DNA of 64,000 nt from Mycolicibacterium fallax (GTDB lineage Bacteria; Actinomycetota; Actinomycetes; Mycobacteriales; Mycobacteriaceae): contig NZ_AP022603.1 of assembly GCF_010726955.1 (NCBI RefSeq), forward strand, positions 372,001 to 436,000. Direction: 5' to 3'. The translations under genes were made by a program, and so were the position numbers. Shown here one piece after another: positions 52,796 to 60,615 of the stretch (the stretch's first letter is position 1; every line of letters begins with the position of its first letter). The notes below the pieces were generated by a model. The model saw nothing but the letters and a program-made list of their open reading frames with translations, was not told the origin of the DNA and did not search any database.

Positions 52796-53236
52796 TCAGA
52801 GCCGGGGCCGCAGCGCCGGGATGACCGCGCCGATCAGGCCGCGGACCAGCGCCTTGGTCATGTCCAGCACGTCGAAGTAATCCCGCCACAGGGTGATCCG
52901 GCCGTCGTGCACCTCGAACACCCCGCACACCCAGAAGGTCAGCTGCACCGGGCCGACCCGCAGCAGGTCGGTCCGCTCGTTGAGCACGGTCGGGCCGTCC
53001 TGGGCGCTGCGGTGTACCCGGACGTCGAAGCCCAGGGCGGGCCGGCGCATGGCGGCGAACACCTGCAGCACCCGCCGGGACCCGCGCAGCCGGGAGAATC
53101 CGACGTTCTCGTAGACGATGTGGTCGTCGATCAGGCTGGCCGCGGTGTCCAGGTCGGTGTCGCGCAGCGCCGCCAGGAATCGATCGACCACCGCGACGTT
53201 GGTCGCACCGGTGCTGAGGTCATGCAATTCGGTCAT
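52796..53236 (-). CDS. ephG: Limonene-1,2-epoxide hydrolase family protein (EphG, Rv2740 type)
   Basis: A 146-residue SnoaL/LEH-fold protein. The limonene epoxide hydrolase pattern is visible: VVDRFLAALRDTDLDTAASL, the tyrosine-containing IVYENVGFSRLRG (near residue 45), and FEVHDGRITLWRDYFDVLDM, which contains the Arg-Asp pair of the active site. Closely similar to what I recall of Rv2740, a epoxide hydrolase thought to act on lipophilic or sterol-like epoxides. The ATG at 53236 follows TAAGGT-N7 on the minus strand. It is divergent from a glycosyltransferase gene with 23 bp between start codons and shares its promoter palindrome. Confidence 0.9.
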   Translation of the reverse strand: MTELHDLSTGATNVAVVDRFLAALRDTDLDTAASLIDDHIVYENVGFSRLRGSRRVLQVFAAMRRPALGFDVRVHRSAQDGPTVLNERTDLLRVGPVQLTFWVCGVFEVHDGRITLWRDYFDVLDMTKALVRGLIGAVIPALRPRL

Positions 53237-53243
53237 GGCGCCC

Positions 53244-53253
53244 ACCTTAAGGT
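53244..53253. promoter_or_regulatory. Bidirectional promoter: palindrome ACCTTAAGGT gives both -10 elements
   Basis: The perfect palindrome ACCTTAAGGT contains TAAGGT on each strand. On the plus strand TAAGGT (53248-53253) plus GAGCCG reaches the GTG at 53260. On the minus strand TAAGGT (53249-53244) plus 7 nt reaches the ATG of ephG at 53236. Both fit leaderless spacing. Confidence 0.7.
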
Positions 53254-53259
53254 GAGCCG

Positions 53260-54453
53260 GTGGAGCAGAACCGGCCAATCCGAGTCGCCGTCGTCGCCGG
53301 ACCGGATCCCGGGCACGCCTTGCCGGCGCTGGCGCTGTGCCTGAAGTTCGCCGCCGCCGGTGACGATCCGATCCTGCTGACCGGCCGGAGCTGGCTGGAC
53401 ACCGCGCGCGAGGCCGGGATCACCGCCACCGAACTGCTCGGCCTGGACGTCACCGAGGACGACGACGACAGCGATCAGGGCGAGAAGATCCACCGGCGGG
53501 CGGCCCGAATGGCGGTGCAGAACGCGCCGGTGCTGGCCGACCTGGCCCCGGATCTGGTGGTCTCCGATGTGATCACCGCGTGCGGCGGGATGGCCGCCGA
53601 ACTGCTCGGGTTGCCGTGGATCGAGCTGTGCCCGCATCCGCTGTACCGGCCGTCGAAGGGGCTTCCCCCGATCGGCAGCGGCCTGGCGCCGGGCACCGGG
53701 TGGCGCGGCCGGCTGCGTGACACCGTGATGCGGGCGCTGACCGCCCGCTCGCTGCGGGTCGGGGAGCGGCAGCGCACCGCCGCCCGGGCCGGCATCGGGC
53801 TGCCGGCCCGCGATCCCGGCCCGCTGCGCCGGCTGATCGCCACCCTGCCGGCCTGCGAGATGCCGCGGCCGGACTGGCCCGCCGAGGCGGTGGTGGTGGG
53901 GCCGCTGCACTTCGAGCCGACGAGCGCGGTGCTCACCCCGCCGCCGGGCGACGGGCCGCTGGTGGTGGTGGCCCCGTCCACCGCGACGACCGGGACCGCC
54001 GGCCTGGCCGAGCTGGCGCTGACGGCGCTGGTGCCGGGCCAGACGCTGCCGGCCGGGTCCCGGCTGGCGATCTCCCGGCTGTCCGGACCGGAGCTGACGC
54101 TGCCGGCCTGGGCGACCGCCGGGCTGGGCCGTCAGGACGAGCTGCTGCGGCAGGCCGACGTGATGATCTGCGGCAGTGGGCACGGCATCGTCGCCAAGAC
54201 CCTGCTGGCCGGGGTGCCGATGGTGCTGGTGCCCGGCGGCGGCGACCAGTGGGAGATGGCCAACCGGATGGTGCGCCAGGGCAGCGCGCTGCTGATCCGG
54301 CCGCTGACCGCCGAGGCGCTGGCCGCCGCGGTCGGCGAGGTGCTCGCCGACGGCGGCTTTCGCCGGGCCGCGGTGGCCGGGGGCGCCGGCCTCGACGGGC
54401 TGGCCGATCCGGTCGTGGTTTGCCGGGACGCCCTCGTCGGTCGCAACGGGTAG
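53260..54453 (+). CDS. GT-B-type (UGT-like) glycosyltransferase (Rv2739c type)
   Basis: A 397-residue glycosyltransferase with two Rossmann-like domains. The N-terminus is VAVVAGPDPGHALPALALCL, the acceptor-side domain. The C-terminal nucleotide-sugar domain has ADVMICGSGHGIVAKTLLAG followed by VPMVLVPGGGDQWEMANRMV, the G-H-G ... P...DQ...N pattern of MGT/UGT enzymes. Matches Rv2739c in place. The acceptor is unknown; glycolipids are the usual guess. The GTG is leaderless from the shared palindromic promoter. Its TAG stop is the first half of the next gene's -10. Confidence 0.88.
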   Translation: MEQNRPIRVAVVAGPDPGHALPALALCLKFAAAGDDPILLTGRSWLDTAREAGITATELLGLDVTEDDDDSDQGEKIHRRAARMAVQNAPVLADLAPDLVVSDVITACGGMAAELLGLPWIELCPHPLYRPSKGLPPIGSGLAPGTGWRGRLRDTVMRALTARSLRVGERQRTAARAGIGLPARDPGPLRRLIATLPACEMPRPDWPAEAVVVGPLHFEPTSAVLTPPPGDGPLVVVAPSTATTGTAGLAELALTALVPGQTLPAGSRLAISRLSGPELTLPAWATAGLGRQDELLRQADVMICGSGHGIVAKTLLAGVPMVLVPGGGDQWEMANRMVRQGSALLIRPLTAEALAAAVGEVLADGGFRRAAVAGGAGLDGLADPVVVCRDALVGRNG

Positions 54454-54456
54454 GTT
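54451..54456 (+). promoter_or_regulatory. -10 element of the DUF3046 gene, overlapping the upstream stop codon
   Basis: TAGGTT, then GATCCG (6 nt), then GTG at 54463. The TAG of the hexamer is also the stop codon of the glycosyltransferase gene. Confidence 0.65.
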
Positions 54457-54462
54457 GATCCG

Positions 54463-54657
54463 GTGCGGCTGACCGAATTTCACGAACTCGTCTACGCGCA
54501 GTTCGGTACCGTCCGCGGCTCCTCGATGCTGGTCGATCACGTCCTCAGCGGGCTCGGCGGGCGCACCGCGGCCCAGGCCGTCGAGGCCGGGACCGAACCC
54601 CGCGATGTGTGGCGGGCGCTGTGCGCCGACTTCGACGTACCCCGCGATCAGTGGTGA
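54463..54657 (+). CDS. DUF3046 family protein (Rv2738c type)
   Basis: A 64-residue protein: RLTEFHELVYAQFGTVRGSS, then MLVDHVLSGLGGRTAAQAVE and DVWRALCADFDVPRDQW. This is the complete DUF3046 family, which in actinobacteria lies just before recA. It is all-helical and very conserved, with no known function. The GTG start is leaderless from TAGGTT-N6. The neighbouring alpha/beta hydrolase starts 8 bp downstream. The constant link to recA hints at a DNA-related role, but nothing in the sequence shows it. Confidence 0.92.
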   Translation: MRLTEFHELVYAQFGTVRGSSMLVDHVLSGLGGRTAAQAVEAGTEPRDVWRALCADFDVPRDQW

Positions 54658-54664
54658 GCCGCCG

Positions 54665-55348
54665 GTGACGACCTTCGTGCTGGTGCATGGCTCCTGGCAC
54701 GGGCCGTGGTGCTGGGAACGGCTGATTCCCGAGCTGGACCGGTGCGGGCACCGCGCGGTGACGCCCCAGCTGCCCTCGGCGGATCCCGCGGCGAGCTTCG
54801 CGGACTACGCCGACGTGGTGGCCGCGGCCGTCGACGACGACGACACCGTGCTGGTCGGGCACTCGCTGGCCGGCTATCTGCTGCCGCTGGTGGCCCAGCG
54901 CCGGGCGGTCCGCCACCAGGTGTACCTGGCGGCGCTGGTGGCCGAGCCGGGCCTGAGCTTCGCCGAGCAGCAGCGCCGTGACGGCATGCTGAACCCGGCG
55001 TATCGCGGCGCGCTGCGCCCGGTCGCCGGCGGCACCGAATGGGTCGACCGGGACCTGGCCCGGGAGCTGTTGTTCTCCGACTGCGACGAGCCGACCGTGG
55101 CGGCCGCGTTCGGGCGGCTCAGTGGGCAGGCGAACCACCCGCTGCGCCAGCCCGCCGCCGACGCCGAGCCGCCCGCGGTGCCGACCACGTATCTGGTCTG
55201 CACCGAGGACCGGATGCTGGATCCGTCCTGGTCCCGGCGGGTCGCCGAGCGGCGATTGGGGGTGCGGGCGGTCGAGCTGGCGGGCGGGCACAGCCCGTTC
55301 TATTCCCGGCCGGAGGCGCTGGCCGCGGTGCTCGTGGGTCTCATCTGA
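54665..55348 (+). CDS. Alpha/beta hydrolase
   Basis: A 227-residue hydrolase of the plant-esterase/MenH-like type. The oxyanion motif is LVHGSWHGPWCW near residue 6, the nucleophile elbow GHSLAGYLLP (Ser at about 64), the acid region TYLVCTEDRMLDPSW and the late catalytic His in LAGGHSPFYSRPEAL. No signal peptide. The GTG at 54665 has GAGCCGCC only; an in-frame ATG 60 bp upstream lies inside DUF3046 and is less likely. Inserted between DUF3046 and recA. Substrate unknown. Confidence 0.85.
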   Translation: MTTFVLVHGSWHGPWCWERLIPELDRCGHRAVTPQLPSADPAASFADYADVVAAAVDDDDTVLVGHSLAGYLLPLVAQRRAVRHQVYLAALVAEPGLSFAEQQRRDGMLNPAYRGALRPVAGGTEWVDRDLARELLFSDCDEPTVAAAFGRLSGQANHPLRQPAADAEPPAVPTTYLVCTEDRMLDPSWSRRVAERRLGVRAVELAGGHSPFYSRPEALAAVLVGLI

Positions 55349-55376
55349 CCCATCTGACACATCGCGGCGCGCCTAC

Positions 55377-55404
55377 TTGCGGTCGAACACCTGTTCGCTA
55401 AACT
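55377..55404 (+). promoter_or_regulatory. recA promoter with LexA (SOS) box
   Basis: TCGAAC (55383-55388), ACCT, GTTCGC (55393-55398) matches the mycobacterial SOS box TCGAAC-N4-GTTCGA at 11 of 12 positions. It lies between a -35 TTGCGG (55377-55382) and a -10 TAAACT (55399-55404), 16 bp apart. LexA bound there would block the promoter, so recA is DNA-damage inducible. Confidence 0.85.
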
Positions 55405-55507
55405 GGCCGCACGTTCGGTGGAACGGATCTGTCGGTGGCCCGGTCTAACGTCACAGACAACCGACCGAGCCCGGTCACCGACCATCATCTTCCGGAGAGG
55501 CAAAACC

Positions 55508-57649
55508 ATGGCACAGCGAGTCCCCGACCGCGAAAAGGCCCTCGAACTGGCAATGGCCCAGATCGAAAAGAACTTTGGCAAGGGCTCGGTGATGCGGCTC
55601 GGCGAGGAGGCGCGCCAGCCGATCGCCATCATCCCCACCGGATCGATCGCCCTGGACGTGGCGCTGGGCATCGGCGGCCTGCCGCGCGGCCGGGTCGTCG
55701 AGATCTACGGCCCGGAATCCTCGGGTAAGACCACCGTGGCGCTGCACGCGGTCGCCAATGCCCAGGCCGCCGGCGGCATCGCGGCCTTCATCGACGCCGA
55801 GCACGCGCTGGACCCGGAGTACGCCCGGGCGCTGGGCGTGGACACCGACGCGCTGCTGGTGTCTCAGCCGGACACCGGCGAGCAGGCGTTGGAGATCGCC
55901 GACATGCTGATCCGCTCCGGCGCGCTGGACATCCTGGTCATCGACTCGGTGGCCGCGCTGGTGCCGCGCGCGGAGATCGAGGGCGAGATGGGCGACAGCC
56001 ACGTCGGTCTGCAGGCCCGGCTGATGAGCCAGGCGCTGCGGAAGATGACCGGTGCGCTGAGCAACTCGGGCACCACCGCGATCTTCATCAACCAGCTCCG
56101 CGAGAAGATCGGGGTGATGTTCGGGTGTTTCTCCTACGGCACCCGGGTCCAGTTGGCCGACGGATCCACCGAGAAGATCGGCAAGATCGTCAACCAGAAG
56201 ATGGACGTCGAGGTGATGTCCTACGACCCGGTCACCGACCAGATCGTGCCCCGCAAGGTGGTGAACTGGTTCAACAACGGGCCGGCTGAGCAGTTCCTGC
56301 AGTTCACCGTCGAGAAGTCCGGCGGCAACGGTCGCTCGCAGTTCGCCGCGACCCCGAACCACCTGATCCGGACTCCGGCCGGGTGGACCGAGGCGGGCGA
56401 TCTGATCGCCGGTGACCGGGTGCTGGCCGCCGAGCGTCATCTGCTCAGCGACCAGCAGTTCCAGGTCATCCTCGGTTCGCTGATGGGTGGCGGCAACCTG
56501 TCCCCGAATCTGCATGACCGCAACGGTGTCCGGTTCCGGATGGGCCACGGTGCCCGCCAGGCCGACTACCTGGAGTGGAAGACCGCACTGCTGGGCAACA
56601 TCGGGCACTCGGTGCGCGAGAACGACCAGGGGGCGCGGTTCGTCGACTTCACCCCGCTGCCCGAACTCGGCGAGCTGCGGCGCGCGGTGTACCTCGGCGA
56701 CGGGAAGAAGTTCCTGTCCGAGGACTACCTGAAGGCGCTGACCCCGCTGGCGCTGGCGGTCTGGTACATGGACGACGGGTCGTTCACCGTGCGATCCAAG
56801 GGCGTGCAGCAGCGCACTCAGGGTGGCAGCGGGCGCATCGAGATCTGCGTTGAGGCGATGGCCGAGGGCACCCGGGAACGGTTGCGGGACTATCTGCGTG
56901 ACACCCACGGTCTCGATGTCCGGCTGCGTTCGGCCGGTAGCGGCAAGTCGATGCTGACCTTCTCGACCGAGGCCACGGCGAAGTTCCAGGAACTGGTGGC
57001 GCCCCACATGGCGCCGTCCATGGAGCACAAGCTGCTGCCCCGGTTCCGCGGGCTCGGCACCGTTGAACCCCGGTTCGTCGAACCCGCACAGCGGCTGGTG
57101 CCGGCCCGGGTGCTCGACGTCCAGGTCAAGCCGCGCACCCGGTCGATGAACCGCTTCGACATCGAGGTGGAGGGTAATCACAACTATTTCGTCGACGGCG
57201 TGATGGTGCACAACTCGCCCGAAACGACCACGGGCGGAAAGGCGTTGAAGTTCTACGCCTCGGTCCGGATGGACGTGCGCCGAATCGAGACGCTCAAGGA
57301 CGGCAGCGACGCGGTGGGTAACCGCACTCGGGTCAAGGTCGTCAAGAACAAGGTCAGCCCGCCCTTCAAGCAGGCCGAGTTCGACATCCTGTACGGCAAG
57401 GGCATCTCCAAGGAGGGCTCGCTGATCGACATGGGTGTCGACCAGGGCTTCATCCGCAAGTCCGGGTCCTGGTTCACCTACGACGGCGAGCAGCTGGGTC
57501 AGGGCAAGGAGAACGCCCGCAACTACCTGCTGTCGAACCCGGACGTGGCCGCCGAGATCGAGAAGAAGATCAAGGAGAAGCTCGGCATCGGGGCGGTCCT
57601 GAACGACGAGCTGTCCGATGACGCGGTCCCCGCGCCGGTCGACTTCTGA
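55508..57649 (+). CDS. recA: Recombinase RecA, intein-containing precursor
   Basis: A 713-residue precursor that should splice to a 350-residue RecA. The N-extein (206 residues) has Walker [10 protein letters not shown] and Walker [11 protein letters not shown]. It ends at REKIGVMFG. The C-extein (144 residues) resumes with [16 protein letters not shown]. Between them is a 363-residue intein. The [10 protein letters not shown] site, where M. tuberculosis RecA has its different intein, is uninterrupted here. RecA drives strand exchange and LexA self-cleavage. An SOS box controls the promoter, with a leader of about 95 nt. The end overlaps recX by 32 bp. Confidence 0.97.
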   Translation: MAQRVPDREKALELAMAQIEKNFGKGSVMRLGEEARQPIAIIPTGSIALDVALGIGGLPRGRVVEIYGPESSGKTTVALHAVANAQAAGGIAAFIDAEHALDPEYARALGVDTDALLVSQPDTGEQALEIADMLIRSGALDILVIDSVAALVPRAEIEGEMGDSHVGLQARLMSQALRKMTGALSNSGTTAIFINQLREKIGVMFGCFSYGTRVQLADGSTEKIGKIVNQKMDVEVMSYDPVTDQIVPRKVVNWFNNGPAEQFLQFTVEKSGGNGRSQFAATPNHLIRTPAGWTEAGDLIAGDRVLAAERHLLSDQQFQVILGSLMGGGNLSPNLHDRNGVRFRMGHGARQADYLEWKTALLGNIGHSVRENDQGARFVDFTPLPELGELRRAVYLGDGKKFLSEDYLKALTPLALAVWYMDDGSFTVRSKGVQQRTQGGSGRIEICVEAMAEGTRERLRDYLRDTHGLDVRLRSAGSGKSMLTFSTEATAKFQELVAPHMAPSMEHKLLPRFRGLGTVEPRFVEPAQRLVPARVLDVQVKPRTRSMNRFDIEVEGNHNYFVDGVMVHNSPETTTGGKALKFYASVRMDVRRIETLKDGSDAVGNRTRVKVVKNKVSPPFKQAEFDILYGKGISKEGSLIDMGVDQGFIRKSGSWFTYDGEQLGQGKENARNYLLSNPDVAAEIEKKIKEKLGIGAVLNDELSDDAVPAPVDF
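56126..57214 (+). mobile_element. RecA intein, M. leprae type (insertion site GVMFG / SPET), LAGLIDADG endonuclease apparently inactive
   Basis: A 363-residue intein from Cys1 ([19 protein letters not shown]) to the terminal His-Asn (DGVMVHN), followed by extein Ser. The splicing blocks are intact: A (Cys1), B ([12 protein letters not shown] with His), F ([14 protein letters not shown]) and G (HN). The sequence is very similar to the M. leprae RecA intein at the same site. The first LAGLIDADG block reads [10 protein letters not shown]. The middle Gly (residue 122, codon GGC at 56489-56491) replaces the Asp of the usual LMGDG, while GDG at residue 192 and WYMDDGSF (216-217) are kept. Splicing should work; DNA cleavage probably does not. 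Confidence 0.93.
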
Positions 57650-58187
57650 GCCTGATTCTGGGTCGGCGGCCGACACCGCCGCCGACCCAGAATCGGCCGC
57701 CAAGCGGGTGGCGCAGGCGCAGAACGTCTGCCTGCGGCTGCTCACCGCGCGGGCCCGAACCCGCGCCGAGCTGACCGACCGGCTGACCGGACGCGGATAC
57801 TCCGACCACGTGATCGCCACCGTGCTCGGCCGGCTGGAACGCGCCGGCCTGCTCGACGACGCCGAGTTCGCCCGGGAATGGGTGCGATCCCGCCAGCAGT
57901 TCGCCGGCAAGGGCAAACGCGCGCTGGCGGTCGAACTGCGCAACAAGGGCGTCGACGCCGAGATCATCGCCGAGGCCCTGGCCGGCATCGACGCGGACAC
58001 CGAACGGCGCCGGGCCGAGGAGCTGGTCGCCGCCCGGCTGCGCCGGGAACGGCTCGTCGACGGCGACGAGATGAAGGTCACCCGCCGGCTGGCCGGCATG
58101 CTGGCCCGCCGCGGCTACTCCTCGGCGATGGCGTTCGACGTGGTCAGCGTCGCGCTGGCCGGGGAGCGGGAACGCCGCCGGGTGTAG
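57618..58187 (+). CDS. recX: RecX, regulator of RecA
   Basis: A 189-residue RecX, made of three-helix repeats: [20 protein letters not shown], then [20 protein letters not shown] and [20 protein letters not shown]. RecX binds RecA filaments and inhibits them. The ATG lies 32 bp inside recA, as in M. tuberculosis, so recX depends on recA transcription and translation. The first 27 codons carry a perfect 17-bp inverted repeat that starts 5 nt after the recA stop, which should reduce readthrough into recX. The N-terminal 30 residues ([20 protein letters not shown]) are otherwise unstructured. Confidence 0.94.
   Translation: MTRSPRRSTSEPDSGSAADTAADPESAAKRVAQAQNVCLRLLTARARTRAELTDRLTGRGYSDHVIATVLGRLERAGLLDDAEFAREWVRSRQQFAGKGKRALAVELRNKGVDAEIIAEALAGIDADTERRRAEELVAARLRRERLVDGDEMKVTRRLAGMLARRGYSSAMAFDVVSVALAGERERRRV
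57654..57694 (+). terminator. Perfect 17-bp hairpin just after recA, inside the recX coding region
   Basis: Arms 57654-57670 and 57678-57694 are exact reverse complements (GATTCTGGGTCGGCGGC and its partner) with a 7-nt loop CGACACC. No U-tract follows. It is placed like the recA-recX attenuating terminator known in other bacteria, but lies within recX codons 13-26. Confidence 0.7.
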
Positions 58188-58212
58188 CGACCGAACCAGG
58201 CCGCGGTATCCC

Positions 58213-59091
58213 TCAGTCCCCGGGCACGATGGGCGTGCCGTCGGCGTCCAGAAGGTCGGGATCCATCGGTTCCGGGGCGCGTTTGGACCGGCGCATCCGC
58301 TTCTCGATCCACACCGCCAGCGCCGAGAGCGCGAAGTTGGCGGTGATCATCAGCACCGCGATCACCGACAGGGCGGGCAGGTAGTTGCCGTACTGGGAGC
58401 CGATCACGGTGCCCTGACGGACCATCTCCATGAAGGTGATCTGGTAGCCGATCGCGGTGTCCTTGAGCACCACCACCAGCTGCGACACGAGTACCGGCAG
58501 CATCGCGGCGATGGCCTGTGGCAGCTCAATCATCCGGGTGGTCTGCCACCAGCTCAGCCCCAGCGAACTGGCCGCCTCGGTCTGCCCGCGCGGCAGCGAG
58601 CGCACCCCGGTGCGGATGATCTCGGCGATCACCGCGCCGTTGTAGAGCGTCAGGCCGGTCACCACGCCGGCCAGCGCCAGCTGCTGGGACGGAAACACGC
58701 CGTACAGCGCGAACAGGAAGTAGGCGAAGATCATCATGATCAGCACCGGCACGGCGCGGAAGAACTCGACGATCACCGCGGCGGGCCGCTGCAGCCACCG
58801 GTTGGGCGAGAGCCGGGCAACCCCGAGCGCGACACCGAGGATGCCGGCCAGCACCACCGACAGCGCGGCCGCGCTCAAGGTGCCCTGCACGCCCGGCCAC
58901 ACGTAGGTCCGCCACAGGTCGGCGGTCAGGAACGGCTTCCACTTCGCGGCGGCCAGCTGGCCCGCGTCGGCCAGCTGCAGCAGCACCACCGCCAGCACTG
59001 CGACCGCGATCACCAGCACGGCCGCCGAGATCACCCGGTTGCGTACCCGCGCCCGCGGCCCGGGCGCGTCGAACAGCACCGACCCGCTCAT
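58213..59091 (-). CDS. Glutamate-type ABC transporter permease (GluD-like)
   Basis: A 292-residue HisM/GlnP-family permease. It has a cytoplasmic start, a first helix at about residues 20-42, an extracytoplasmic segment (KWKPFLTADLWRTYVWPGVQ) and four or five further helices. The EAA loop reads EAASSLGLSWWQTTRMIELPQA (near residue 190). The C-terminal cytoplasmic tail is charged (KRMRRSKRAPEPMDPD). Its ATG overlaps the TGA of the SBP-permease fusion (ATGA). Together with the fused permease it forms the membrane channel of an amino-acid importer of the Corynebacterium GluABCD type. Glutamate is the most likely substrate, by resemblance. Confidence 0.9.
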   Translation of the reverse strand: MSGSVLFDAPGPRARVRNRVISAAVLVIAVAVLAVVLLQLADAGQLAAAKWKPFLTADLWRTYVWPGVQGTLSAAALSVVLAGILGVALGVARLSPNRWLQRPAAVIVEFFRAVPVLIMMIFAYFLFALYGVFPSQQLALAGVVTGLTLYNGAVIAEIIRTGVRSLPRGQTEAASSLGLSWWQTTRMIELPQAIAAMLPVLVSQLVVVLKDTAIGYQITFMEMVRQGTVIGSQYGNYLPALSVIAVLMITANFALSALAVWIEKRMRRSKRAPEPMDPDLLDADGTPIVPGD

Positions 59092-60602
59092 CGGAGCACC
59101 GCCAGCCGAGTGCCGAGGCGGCCGAACAACAACCCCAACGGCAGCGTCAGGATGATGAACCCGACCGCGAAGATCGAACCGACCACCAACAGCATCGCGG
59201 TGTTCTCGATCATCTCGCTCATCAACAGCGCCGCCTCGGTCACGCCGATCGCCGAGGCGATGGTGGTGTTCTTGATCAGGGCGATCAGCACCGACCCCAG
59301 CGGTACCAGCACCGCGCGAAAAGCCTGCGGCAGCAGGATGAGTCGCAGGTTCTGGCCGAAGGTCAGGCCCAGCGAGCGGGCCGCCTCGGCCTGGCCCAGC
59401 GGAATGGTGTTGACGCCCGAGCGCAGCGTCTCGCAGACGAAGGCCGCGGTGTAGACGCTCAATCCGAGCACCGCGAGCCGGAAGTTGCTGTCCACCACGA
59501 AGCTGGACGAATCCGTATGCGCCAGCGTCACGCCCAGCGTCTGGGCCAACCCGAACGAGCAGAACAGCAGGATCAGCGTGAGTGGGGTATTGCGCACGAC
59601 GTTGATGTAGACCGTGCCGAGCCAGGCCAGCACCGGGACCGGGGACAGCCGCATCGCGGCCAGCGCGGTGCCCAGCACCAGCGCGCCGATCGCCGAAAAC
59701 ACCGCCAGTTGAATGGTCACCCAGAACGCCCGCAAGATCTTGGCGCCGTACTCGCCGAGCAGGTCGACATCGGCCACGCCGGCGACATTCGTGTACCGAT
59801 CGGGCTGCGGCGGGATGGGCGTGGGAATGCCGGCCGGGCCCAGGTTGCGCTGGAAGGCCTGCGCCCACGCCCCGGTGCTGATCATCTTCTCCAGCGCGGC
59901 GTTGACCTGCTCGCGGAGCTCGAGATCTTCCCTGTGCAGTCCGATGCCGTAGTTCTCCACCGAGAACGGCTCACCGGCCAGCTTGAACTTCCCGGGGTAC
60001 TGGGCGGCGTAGCCGGCCAGGATCACCTCGTCGGTGCTCAGCGCGTCCATGATCCCGTTGTTCAGCGCCTCCAGGCACGCCGAGTAGGTGTCGTACACCT
60101 GGACCTGCACCCGCGGATACATCTGTTTGATCCGTTGCGCCGGCGTCGACCCCTTCACCGAGCACAGCTTCTTGTTGTTCTCCAGCGACTGCGGTCCGGT
60201 GATGTCGGTCTCGCCGGCCCGGACCAGCAGGCCCTGGCCGGTGACCAGGTACGGCCCGGCGAAGCCGACCTTCTGCTTGCGGGCGTCGGTGATCGAGTAG
60301 GTGGCGACGATGTAGTCGACCTGACCGTTCTGGATCAGCGTCTCGCGCTGCGGGGACGGCGCCTCCTTCCAGTCGATCTCATCGGGGGAGTAGCCCAGTT
60401 CCTCGGCGACGTAGCGCGCCACGTCGACGTCGAAGCCGGCCATCGACCCGTCGGGCAGCTTGGCCGCCAGGCCGGGCTGGTCGAACTTGGTCCCGATGGT
60501 GATCTTCTTGCCGCCATCGGAGCACGACGTCAAGCCCAGCGGGACCAGCACCGCCAACAGCACCAGCGCGAGCAGCCGCAACGGCCGAGACGCCATGGTC
60601 AT
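59088..60602 (-). CDS. Fused substrate-binding lipoprotein and permease of a glutamate-type ABC transporter (GluB-GluC-like)
   Basis: A 504-residue fusion. Residues 1-27 are a lipoprotein signal peptide ending in LGLTSC (Cys27). Residues about 30-275 are an amino-acid-binding protein (KITIGTKFDQPGLAAKLPDG, FDVDVARYVAEELGYS, NYGIGLHREDLEL). A linker of about 20 residues follows. Residues about 300-504 are a permease very similar to corynebacterial GluC (AFWVTIQLAVFSAIGALVLG, INVVRNTPLTLILLF, EAARSLGLTFGQNLRLILLP). No stop or strong internal start separates the halves. GGGAGG precedes the ATG at 60602. The tethered binding protein would sit on its own channel. Confidence 0.88.
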   Translation of the reverse strand: MTMASRPLRLLALVLLAVLVPLGLTSCSDGGKKITIGTKFDQPGLAAKLPDGSMAGFDVDVARYVAEELGYSPDEIDWKEAPSPQRETLIQNGQVDYIVATYSITDARKQKVGFAGPYLVTGQGLLVRAGETDITGPQSLENNKKLCSVKGSTPAQRIKQMYPRVQVQVYDTYSACLEALNNGIMDALSTDEVILAGYAAQYPGKFKLAGEPFSVENYGIGLHREDLELREQVNAALEKMISTGAWAQAFQRNLGPAGIPTPIPPQPDRYTNVAGVADVDLLGEYGAKILRAFWVTIQLAVFSAIGALVLGTALAAMRLSPVPVLAWLGTVYINVVRNTPLTLILLFCSFGLAQTLGVTLAHTDSSSFVVDSNFRLAVLGLSVYTAAFVCETLRSGVNTIPLGQAEAARSLGLTFGQNLRLILLPQAFRAVLVPLGSVLIALIKNTTIASAIGVTEAALLMSEMIENTAMLLVVGSIFAVGFIILTLPLGLLFGRLGTRLAVLR

Positions 60603-60615
60603 GCGCCCTCCCACG

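Noticed and set aside
55475..58099. 874-codon minus-strand frame opposite recA-recX
   Set aside because: A shadow frame; the recA/recX coding strand is certain.
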